Shown here: positions 39,530 to 49,648 of the stretch, in pieces
Position numbering within the stretch: position 1 is the stretch's first letter
Layout of the letters: each line of letters opens with the position of its first letter
Source: Rotaria macrura
Lineage: Eukaryota > Rotifera > Eurotatoria > Philodinida > Philodinidae
Assembly: GCA_900239685.1 (NCBI GenBank)
Contig: OENT01000192.1
Span: 62,001 to 126,000 of the forward strand
Direction: 5' to 3'
Length of the DNA stretch: 64,000 nucleotides
Program-made: the position numbers and the translations under genes
The notes under the pieces: model-generated
Databases searched by the model: none
What the model was told of the DNA's origin: nothing
The model's input: the letters and a program-made list of their open reading frames with translations, nothing else

Positions 39530-39671
39530 CATCAAGTTTCTTCAATTCAAATCTTGTTATAATACGTTCAGCAACATCTAGGTGTGCTCTACGATTGGCT
39601 ACTGCCAAAGCACCGGCATCAATCGTAAAACTCATAGATAGTTGAGCAGTGATTATAAGCCAATGAAGCAT
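39530..39671 (-). pseudogene. orphan ankyrin-like exon
   Basis: On the minus strand an acceptor (GCTTAATAG) and a strong donor (CTAT|GTAAGT) bound a 142-nt open block. Its translation includes IDAGALAVANRRAHLDVAERI, close to the ankyrin consensus GxTALHxAxxxGHLEVVexL. I found no neighbouring exon that continues it. It may be a remnant of a decayed gene, or one exon of a gene I could not assemble. Confidence 0.25.
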
Positions 39672-41185
39672 CTATTAAGCATGGTAATATACCAGAAATA
39701 TTAATACGAATAAACACAAACGTTTTTACTATCACATCCTACATTGAAATTACATCTATTTCATTTGCTTGCTAATCTGTCAATATCAAACGAATCCTTT
39801 CAGTTCCGGTTTTATCGACAATAATTAAACATTGAAGCAGTAATCTATTCACGTTGTTCCTCATCGTCTCGTTGAAAAGAATTTTCTAGAAGAACATTTC
39901 TTCTCAATCTGTACATTAAATATACTACAAATATGTGTAAGCTACATCACTATCTATTGTAGTAAGATATATTATGCTTTCATCGATGGGTCGATAATGA
40001 AAAGTCAACATTTATCATTCTATGAAGTCGATATCTTATCTTGAAGTGAAGAACTATCACATCGTGTTTCTAACATATGGTATGGTGATAAGTAAATACT
40101 AACAGGTAACCTAAACTATATTAGATGGTGATATAAAATCGAGAGTCATATACGCAACTGAAACTTCTGTCATTTCTTTTATTGATCTATGAAGTTAGTG
40201 TTTCAAAAAGATTGTGATAATCATTTTTTAGTAAACTTTTTCAATTTTATTTGGACGTATGCTACGACTAGGCATGTATCAAAAAAAGACCTTAGCCGAG
40301 ACTGTCAGTTAGGTTTATACTTCTTCCAATTTCGGTCGAAGAACTGGAAAAATTATAGTTTTGACCGAGACTTAACTAGGAGGAAGCATTCATCTCTCTT
40401 TTTAGCCTGTCAGGTCGTGTACATAATTAACTAAAATTAAGTTCAATAGTTAACAATAGAACTTTCACAGAGAAGAATACTCATCGCTGACTAGTATGAG
40501 TCTTCTATGTCAACCCTTGTCGAATTCTGTCCGATAACAAAATGTTAGTCAAAGTTCTCTGAGATCAACACAGAGTTTGATGTAGTGTAGCAAAAGTCGA
40601 TGTGATGCTTGGAAATAATAAAGAACGAAATCGACATGAACGATAATCGATACTAAGACTGAGTCTTATCGAGATCGAGAGGTTTTGACGACTCGATACA
40701 TGTCTAAGTACAATTGTTCGATTAAAGAAATGATTTTCTACTAATGCACATAGAATCAATACCAATGAATTGTTTCCTATCATCTTTATGTATGTCCTTA
40801 AGAAATATTGATTTCTTCGTAATGATCAACAAGTAGTTAAAGAAAAGGCAAGGTAGAACTGTTGAATTACATTTATATCAATAGTTGTATCACATTGACT
40901 TTTCCTTGTCAGAACAATCGAAAACTTAAGTATCAAAATCTTTCGAAATTCTTGACTTTACTAAGACATTGTGAAGTAGCGGTATTTCAAAAATCAATAT
41001 ACAATAATATTGCATCTTGTTGAAAATGAAGAAAAACTATCATGCAATTGAAATTCTTGTAGGGGTTATCAGAACTATTGAAATGAAATAGTCATCGATC
41101 GAAAATCTGATCTAGTAGTGAAATAGAACAATTTATAGACATTCACTTTCCATCGACTGTTCGACGATATATACTACTTTCTATA

Positions 41186-41480
41186 CTATGACTTTACGTT
41201 CATAAAATCTGCCATATTCCGATACGATTGTAAGAGGTATTTACTACTACGTAAGTGATTAAACCATTTCATCTTAACTCTTCTTCTGTTCTCTAATTGT
41301 TCATCATGTACAACATGTTTTTTTTTCTTTTCTTCTATTTTTGTTGCCGATGTATGCACTTGAGGCATCCATTTTAAATAATTTCCATTATAGTAGACTG
41401 AAGTTTGCTTCATAGAATTATCTTTACTTCGTAATCTACTTCTTTTCCCGACGTATGAATTTTCCTTTTCGATATCATCC
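41186..41480 (-). CDS. orphan exon of unknown minus-strand gene
   Basis: After a good acceptor (CTTATCTAG at 41481) the minus strand stays open for 98 codons to a TAG. The product is basic (KIEEKKKK; LENRRRVKMKWF; SSKYLLQSYRNMADFMN). A possible donor AAC|GTAAAG lies just before the stop. I do not recognise the family and could not place upstream exons. Codon composition looks coding, but evidence is limited. Confidence 0.25.
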
Positions 41481-42470
41481 TAGATAAGATTCGTAATACC
41501 AATGCACAAAGTGTGATTCATAATAGATAAGAAATAAGATAAGCGTAAGATTAATATGTCACAGACACCATAGACCGAAAGTCACCTGGAAGTTTTTCTA
41601 GAAAACAGTTTTCAATGATGCTACAGTAAAGTCACATCATTGACCGATAGTTGTCCGTGCCCTATACAAGTTGATGATGGCATCTGCAATGTTTGCCTTG
41701 AAATATCGAAATTCTCTTTTCTTTTTCTAACAGAAATCATTTGAAAAATGCTAATCCACATCATATTTCAATATTGAGATACCAAGCAGAGAAAAGCGTA
41801 CTTCTATACTTCAAAAGTAGCGAGAAGTGTCAACAAGTACCCAGAAGTATCCTTTCCCCTCTTACAATACCAATATTGAAAGAACCTCGTATGATAGGAA
41901 CTCACACGATGATTAATTCTCGAATCTATAATCGCAAGATGATACGCACGAAATAAGTATTTTAAGGGAAAGCTACTTCTCCACCCCCACTCAGGTATCG
42001 ATTTCCGTCAGAGACATTGAGAGAGCATCCATGAAACCATTAAGGGCAGTCCCATACATCGAGGCACTTCAGTAAAATTTAGATTTCGAATTTCGTGTTC
42101 TCATCGTGTTCAGCATCATCTAAAACCTTTAAATCCGAATTTTCAGGGCATTTGGTAGAACTGATGAACAATTAGCTCAATTTTACTGACAAGTGCTGAC
42201 GCTGTTATTTGAAAAATATGATAAAAAATCATTAATATAAAGTTGAGTTATTTTAAATCACAAAAGATTAACAAAATTATTTTTCATTCAATATACCAAA
42301 CGATAGAGCATTGACAGTTGAACACAATTACTTATTTGCATATTATATTTATTCAGACTGATCGATAATTATTTATGAAATACTGCTCATGACTAGCAAT
42401 TTTTGGACCGAAAAGTGTTTGGATTTTTTTCAGTAAATCGACTGCCATTTAGTCATTTTTAGGACTTCTA

Positions 42471-43075
42471 CGCTGAATTTGATGTATATTGTGCCGTATT
42501 TGATTTCCTACAGAATAATCAATAAAACGGCTTTAAAAAATGTTCCACTTTGACCCAAGTAATGACCTATACTGTCTAATTTTTCATAATTTCTGATGTT
42601 TTTTTAATAAAAACTAAACATTTTTCTCCAAGATAATGCAAAAGCAAAACGAATTTGATTTTCGGAATCATCACGAAAAACTGCATCTAATCATGTATAT
42701 TAGAATCGAAACTATTTCCACGCCAACAATGACCTGTGGTGTCCCTCACCTATATTTAAAAGGAATTTTTCTCCCTGGTACCGTCCCCCCCCCCTCATGT
42801 CACTTTTAGTGTCGAAATAATTTCCGCTCGAATACACATGATTAGTTCAATTTTTTCGTGATGATTCCGAAAATCAAATTCGTTTTGCTTTAGCATGATT
42901 TCATGAGAAAGAAAATCACGAAAAATGTTTAGTTTTTATTGAAAAACTATCAGAAATTATGAAAAATTAGGCAGTATAGGTCATTTTTCGGGTCAAAGAG
43001 GAACTTTTTTTAAAGCCGATTTTTAGATTATTCTGTAAACAATTAAATAATGCACAAAATATATAAAATTCAGTC
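42471..43075. mobile_element. foldback (long inverted repeat) element, non-autonomous
   Basis: Two imperfect arms face each other. The left arm runs about 42471-42722 and the right about 42810-43075, with a spacer of about 90 bp that contains a C-run (42785-42794). Matching segments, left versus right complement, include CAGAATAATC, GACCTATACTG, TTTTTCATAATTTCTGA, AAAACTAAACATTTTTC, AAAACGAATTTGATTTTCGG and CTAATCATGT. Arms are roughly 80% alike by eye. It encodes no protein. Exact ends and a target-site duplication were not found. It is probably a MITE/foldback-type DNA element; a transcript would form a long hairpin. Confidence 0.7.
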
Positions 43076-44665
43076 TGAGATCTCTAGTTATTCTGAAGCA
43101 CAGTAGGCGTTGTACTGTTTATTTGGACTGATTAAAACGACCACCTCTTATCTCATATTCGCTCTATAAAAGTTATATTGTATGAATGTAGCTTATTCTA
43201 TTTCGTTTTCAATTCTCTATCTTCCTATATATATATAGAACAAAAAGTTTGAATGATTTGCTGACACGCAAGCTAGTAAATATTGTATAGAATATTTTTT
43301 CTTATTTTTCCATAAAAAGCTGCGATAGTCCTAAAAGTTGATATTGACTAACTTTTTATACGAAGAGTATTAGAATCTAGAATTTTATGGGTAGTAATTT
43401 TAAACATTGAAGTTTTGAATGGCAAAAAGGAACTATCGAGTGCTTCGACTCCTTGGTGCTCCCATGGAACCTCTCTTAAGAACTATGATTGTTAGAAACA
43501 GTCAGGTGTTGTTTTCTTCCCGTTGAAACTTTTATCGGTTTATTTCCAAAATAAACAATGGAAGGCTTGTTTTTCCTCTTGCTATCTCAGAGAGTACATT
43601 CTAACTGTGCTCATCAGATGCGCAATCAAAAATAACCTACAAATATTTTGAACAAGCAAAACTGACTGTAAAGTAGCATTAATAATCGTGCAGAACCTCT
43701 TGTTTTCTGTAGATAAGGCTTCCAAAAACTTGGCTCTAAAAACTCACCATATTTCTCTAGTTGATTAAAGTAACAGAAAGTCTATGTATTTTGTGTTAGC
43801 AATTGTTTACGAACGTATTGTTGATCACTGCCATATTCCTGTAACCGAGGGAAATTACTGAAAAACTCTTATATTTCTACTACTGCTTCTAGAAAACCTC
43901 TATTTTCATCACGGAAACTCATCGAAATTGACACTAATTGTGCAGAATCTGATAGAGGACACTTTGGACTTTCAGTATATATTTACTTATCCCCAAATCG
44001 ATTTTCTAAGGTGAATATCTCCTTAAATCCTTCGTTCTGAGTTTAACAACAAATACACTGATGCATATATGTTTTGAAAGATAGTTTTTTTTTAGTATCC
44101 TTCGAAAAAACAAAAGAGTTAAAACTAAGCCAATGTTATTTACTACATTACATACTTCGATTTTAATTGAAAATTGATCCCACAAATAGATGAAAAACTA
44201 AGTTATATAGTGAAATAAAAACCATGAATAATCGATCATGTTGAAGACAGAGAGAGAGAGACAGAATACAGGTGTATCTAGTTCACTTGAATAAAAACCA
44301 AAAAGTGACTATGCTTAGACATTCGATCATGGATGATCGTGATCGGTTGGTACGTTGTAATGAAATATGGTCCAAGTTCATTAAACAGAAATAAAATCGT
44401 GTACGAGCTTTATATGTGTAGAGTATATGATAGATACAGGTTATGGGGCGTGCTCCACTTGGTTAATAGGTAGAGCACTTCATTTTTTAAAGAAAAAAGT
44501 GTTTGCCATCATTTATGAGTAAGATAAGAAAAGAAGATTGTCAACCTGTAAGTTTCGTTTCATGTCTCAGAAGGAAGAACGTGTTGACAATAGAATACAT
44601 TTCATTTTTTAGAAACTTCATCCAAGCCATCGTATAACTTCTTGATACGTATACATTTTTATTTT
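43076..44665. other. region between the foldback element and the orphan gene
   Basis: No gene is recognised. A short TA tract lies near 43229-43240. A hairpin with a GTGCTC/GAGCAC stem at about 44451-44479 resembles a tRNA D-arm but has no tRNA body. A small spliced frame (ATG 44516, donor CCT|GTAAGT at 44549, acceptor TTTTTTAG at 44612) may be leader sequence of the next gene. Confidence 0.3.
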
Positions 44666-45418
44666 ATGATGGCCGAGCAAACATATGTAAATGATAATGA
44701 TGAAAGAGTTTTGACAAATACAACAGTAGACGATCTCAAGTCATATGACTGCTTATCATCTTTTTCTGCAGGTTTAGAAACATTATTGAATGATTCAAGT
44801 GAAAATCCAAATCTTGATCGTTTCAAAGCTCGAATCAATTGCTTTTTTTGTGAATATCCACAATTGGCTACAGATATTCGAGACTACTTTCATGATGAAA
44901 TGATAACTTATCAAATTAAACGTGTATTCAGATTACCATTTAGTAAAACTGATATCGGTAAAACCGAACAATTAATAAATCGTTTCTTCATCGAACATGA
45001 AACAACAATAAGATTTATATTTAATTATTTTTTTGATGATATGAAACAATTGCTAGTGAGCAATTCTATCTTATATACAATAACAGATCTTCGTATAATC
45101 AATTCCATTTTAAATTGTGGTCTACGAGAAGCAACATTATTCTTTTTAAAATGCAAAGGTGCACAAATATTCACTTTAATGCTATATAGAAGAGAAATTG
45201 AACAAAATCAAAATCAACATATATCCTACGAATTTAAATCGACTTTCAATACGATCAAATTTATGCCATTATTAATCTATTGTTTGCTATTATGTGCCGT
45301 ATTCGGCTGGGAAATTCTTTTTGTGATTCGTTATTTTTTCATAGGATTAATGTGTCTTGTATTTTATGTATACCTCTCAACTAGATCATATATTATTAAA
45401 ATTTTTAATCCTCTTTGA
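44666..45418 (+). CDS. orphan protein with hydrophobic C-terminal membrane segments
   Basis: A single open exon of 250 codons starts at ATG 44666 (an adjacent ATG at 44669 is equally possible), with AATAAA at 45460, 42 nt after the stop. I do not recognise the family. The first 190 residues look globular and helical, with mixed charge and scattered Cys (INCFFCEYPQLATDI). Residues about 201-240 are strongly hydrophobic (MPLLIYCLLLCAVFGW...FIGLMCLVFYVYL) and fit one or two membrane passes, so a tail-anchored or ER/mitochondrial outer-membrane protein is plausible. The N-terminus has no signal peptide. An upstream spliced leader with a 21-codon frame may precede it. It could be lineage-specific. 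Confidence 0.5.
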   Translation: MMAEQTYVNDNDERVLTNTTVDDLKSYDCLSSFSAGLETLLNDSSENPNLDRFKARINCFFCEYPQLATDIRDYFHDEMITYQIKRVFRLPFSKTDIGKTEQLINRFFIEHETTIRFIFNYFFDDMKQLLVSNSILYTITDLRIINSILNCGLREATLFFLKCKGAQIFTLMLYRREIEQNQNQHISYEFKSTFNTIKFMPLLIYCLLLCAVFGWEILFVIRYFFIGLMCLVFYVYLSTRSYIIKIFNPL

Positions 45419-45459
45419 TTAGTTGTTACCTGTGACATTTTCTCTAATACTGTACTTCA

Positions 45460-45465
45460 AATAAA
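45460..45465 (+). terminator. polyadenylation signal of the orphan gene
   Basis: AATAAA lies 42 nt beyond the orphan gene's stop, a typical distance. Confidence 0.45.
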
Positions 45466-45967
45466 GATATACTTTATGTTAACAAAAAGTCATTCAACAA
45501 ATGAAATCAATACCGATCAATCTATTGCTAATCTCTATCATGGCACTAGCCGAATTAGTCGAATAGTTTCCTTTAGGATTAAAAGTAATGAACAATTTTC
45601 TAGTAATTGAATTTCATTCGAATTGTAAAATCAAGAAAAAAAGTTTTTCCTTTGTTTATAATCTCTGTTCATGTATGCATTCATATTTTTTAGTATAGAG
45701 ATACATGTAGCGTAAGGTTGGTAATGTAGCGATGCCAATTATCATCATTAGCATAATTATAAATATGGATTTATAGGTATTAACATCAAAATACAAAATG
45801 GTGCTGATGGAAGTCAGTGTATTATTGAAGACTTTTACACTTCAACTAGAAATGATTAAACGGAACATCGTCTATCTAGGTAGTTGTCAATAATTTATAT
45901 TCAAAAATTCCAATTAACAAAGAAAAACATGAATTACCCTCGGAACTCAAACCCATTAATAGTACTA

Positions 45968-46590
45968 TACTAGCGAGGTTCCGTGCATACTGCATGGCTA
46001 ATTTTTCTGTAAATTTTCATATCAGTGCTTCAACCTTTATCCAATAATAGACAATCTGACGGTTCGAAGTGTATACAGATAGAAAACCTTGTAGTCTTGC
46101 TACCTTATAGCCCTATACCCCTGCAACCTTATACCCTTGTACTCTTATCGACTTATAGCCTTATACCATTATAACCTATCCGAGAGCCTTCGAAAACATT
46201 CTCGACCATGCATAGGCATGGTCACTGAAGATTTTAGAGTGTGTTGGAAAATTCCAGTAAATGCCAGATCATTATCAGACATTATAGAAAATTCTCGATG
46301 ACTTTGTAACATTCTGAAAGAGTCTATATATTTCTAGAAATTTCTAGGAACATAGAAGCATCTGGCTTTACCTTTAACTTTCGACCTTTAACACTGATCT
46401 TTCACTTATTCACAAGGTCCTCATTGAAATTTTTAGAGAAATCTAGAAAATTCTAGAAACCTACAGTTAGCGACGCACAAATCTGTTAAGCTGTAGGAAA
46501 TTCTAGAATCCTTAACCTTTAACCCGTTGATCCGACACAGAGAAACATACAGACACACAGACAGACACTGAACATTATATATATATAGAT
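45968..46590 (+). repeat. putative interspersed repeat
   Basis: It starts near a small stem (CCGTGC...GCATGG). It continues through degenerate ACCTTATAGCC/TATACCC units (46100-46170), then many ATTCTAGAAATTT-like segments (46230-46510), and ends in ACAGACACACAGACAGACAC plus ATATATATATAGATAGAT. This order of stem, AT/CTAG-rich body, CAGA repeat and TATA tail is what short non-autonomous interspersed elements often look like. No ORF or defined terminal repeats were seen and the class is unknown. Only this one copy is visible. Confidence 0.4.
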
Positions 46591-49439
46591 AGATGGTTCG
46601 ATACGATGGTTCAATACTGTTTGTACTTTCTTCAGACTGGAAACATATGCTTTTCTATTTTTATGCAATGAACAACAATACAAAAAGATCACTCAATAAC
46701 GATGACTGGACTAAATATTGCATCGTCAGTAGTTTTTCAATACAAATGCATGTTTATTCGATGAAATGCATATGTAAATAAAGGAAAATGATCATTAGCT
46801 GATGAAATCCTTCCTCTCGAGAAACTTGACTTCTTTTAGATCGAACTCTCAAGAAAAGTACGTTGCTCAAGAGTTCGACATTGAAGAAATAGCAATCTAG
46901 ACGCTAATACTAACGTTAGAACTGCTGAATAAATTTCGCGAAGAAAATGGGATGAACATTGCCACAATGACAAGTTCTACTATTTCCAACATACGACTAA
47001 GATATGATCCGTATGCTTCTATTATTTACAGGGAAAATATTTTTTTCTAATTTAGAATTATATTTGTGCTAATTTTTTTTTGTACTCGTATTTTTGACGC
47101 ACCATTTTATTTTAGCATGCATTACGAGAAATATAAACAAATCAAATTAGTTTAAATGAGAGATATGCATCAAGTACTAATGTTGCATCATTTGTTTGTA
47201 CAATTAAATTACGGTAATGTCATCATAATAAACCTAATTACCATGTTGATTAATATTCGTAAGTACAACATAAATTTAATCCTATACTAGTAATATGCAC
47301 AACATTCAACCTGACAACTGCTGCTATTTAAGACAGACAAATTGCTCGCGAAGAACAGCTTGTTTTATTTTACGAATAACGATGATTGTGACACATATGA
47401 AAATATGACTCACACATGTAATTACATAGAATTGATAACACAAAAGTAAACGAATCCGATTTTCATCCCTAGAATAAAATGATTTTTAAACTACTAAAAT
47501 CAATAAACGGTACTCATATTTTTATGATAGTACTGCACCAAGTTATAATCAATAAACCAATTCCTAATTCAATGCACATAGAACGTTTAAGCTTGATTAG
47601 TAGCTAATAATTCTACTCATCCTATTGATTGTTGTTCTTGTTGATGATGCATGCCCTTAAATCTATGTAGAGATGAAATTATGTTTTTATACAACGATCT
47701 ATATCAAGAACTAGTTTTTTTTCTTTGTTCAAGCAACATTTACTGTATTTGATATGCTGCATACAATAATCGAGTACAATGATAGATCATGATAAATTGA
47801 TATTGATCGATAGCGGATGTATAATTGTTTACTTTCTACGATATTTCACTTATGCCACTATATGACTGATGTTTACACAACAGAATGTATTGAATGAAAT
47901 GCAGATGAACTAAAAGTAGTTGTACAACATTTGACGATAACATCTGGTTTTAATAAACGACTATCTATCATGTTCTAAAAGTTTTGCCTTCAAATAAATG
48001 TGTTAAATAATGATTAGAATTGTTCTGAAGTTGTTGATAATCAACAGATGATAACGATTATGGTGAACTCGACTAGTCAAAGAAAATTCAACTATGTTGA
48101 TGATTATTTTTCGAATGACATGCTGATTAAAACATTTGCTTAGGAAAGATAATCGTATTGTTTTTCTTATAAATAATGTAGCTTGCCGTTCATTACTTCT
48201 CTCGTTGTGAGTTATAGCATCATATTTGTACTCGAAAATCGCATTGCCTAATTATATATTGGACGTACCTTAAACCGACGGATCTGTTTTCTCTTATGAA
48301 AGAATATTTGATTCTTCGTTGTTTTCCGTATGAAATTTCATAATTATAGACCAATAATCTGTTAAATCAATATTAGTCTTTTTTTACTTGATATTCATTA
48401 TGTTCACTCGAGTAAACGTTTTACCATTCACAGGCAATTACTTAAGATAAATAGCTATTAGCTATGTATGAACGATAGTCATAGATCAAACCAAAGATGT
48501 AATGCATCGTTATCTATGAATATTAGCTTTTCTGAACATCAGTGAGCTGTGCTCTCGATACGATTAGAAAGCAATGAAGAAATGGAGCATAATTATTTTT
48601 TATAGAAAAATTTACAGTCGATCCTATTTGCCTTGTTCGACTGAACATTTTAGATCACTGCTCTTCACGATCTTAGAACTTTAAATAAGTTATGCATTTG
48701 AACTGGACTGTGAAAATAGATTTTACTCATTCACATCGAAAAATCATGAGTAAACAAGACATTGAACATTTTCATGCGTAGATAGTGTTTCCGAGAAAAA
48801 GCATTTTGTATTACAATATTCGAATTCTAATGTTCATCCGATTCCATAGGAATGTTGTCCTGCAATAAATCAAAGATTTTCTAGAATGATCAATCATTCA
48901 AGTATGAGCACAATTCTAGATGGAAATTCAAGATAAATTGTAGTCGGACTTTGTATTTTGGCTTAAACTCACTGCCCAGTTATGATTCATTTCAGACTGC
49001 GGCCTTTTTTTTGTGAATTTCCAAGATCCAACGAGCTTTATCTCAGCGTGAGTTTTTGACAACACCTTTTGATAATCAATTTAAAATGATATTCTTCAAT
49101 ATCTAAAGTTTATCAGTATCAGTTAATAGTTCTATTTTCGTCTCGGTAAGGTTATAATGAGACTGAGTTTCATTTGACGTCACACTATATCGGACAGATA
49201 AGAGCAATTTTGACAAAAAGAGAAATACGATCCGAGAGAGATCCTAATTTTCAGTTACTTGAGAAATGAATGATATTCGATCAGATCCGGCAGAAAAATC
49301 ATTTAGTCAATGATGTAGATCCTAAAATATAGCTCATCTTCCATGACATTGACTAGCGCCATCTACTCAAGCATCACGCGTTGTGAAAGTATTTAGATTT
49401 TTGTTTCTCAACGATTGGTTAGTTTTTTCTAAAAATCGA

Positions 49440-49462
49440 TATATATATATATATATATATAT
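49440..49462. repeat. TA microsatellite
   Basis: A pure TA dinucleotide run of about 22 nt, roughly 190 nt upstream of the SOCS-like start codon. Confidence 0.85.
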
Positions 49463-49648
49463 ATGTTCTTCTATTGATAGACAAACAGGTATACGTCAGA
49501 ATTGATTTCAATATTCCTTTTAATTTTTCTTTATTGCTCAGTCAATCATAGTGAGTAGTACAAATACATGATCGATCTATTCATTGAGGTTTACTTTTTA
49601 TTTCTTTCAGCTTTCACATGATTCAATTTTTTATAATTTAATGTTACG

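Larger units (their letters stand above)
37862..42470. other. 4.6-kb region without a supported gene
   Basis: It lies upstream of PRPSAP. It contains isolated exon-like fragments on the minus strand (39530-39671, 41186-41480), listed separately, and otherwise short AT-rich frames. No complete gene, RNA gene or tandem array was recognised. Confidence 0.35.
45419..49648. other. 4.2-kb intergenic region
   Basis: Apart from the repeat-like block at about 45968-46590 (separate entry) and a TA tract at 49440-49462, this is unremarkable AT-rich DNA. The only frame of over 60 codons (46593-46781) follows the repeat end and looks accidental. Confidence 0.4.

Noticed and set aside
40240-40434. Possible small gene with ACCGAGACTT-type repeats
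   Set aside because: The repeated words are short and imperfect; the 81-codon frame has no recognised feature.
41741-41956. 71-codon plus-strand frame after a TTTTTCTAACAG acceptor
   Set aside because: The acceptor looks fair, but no donor or partner exon exists and the frame that the ATG uses has no homologue.
44448-44485. tRNA-like D-arm hairpin
   Set aside because: The GTGCTC/GAGCAC stem resembles a tRNA D-arm, but no anticodon arm, T-arm or B box follows.
46593-46781. 62-codon frame after the repeat block
   Set aside because: It starts inside the TATA/GATA tail of the repeat and has no coding signature.
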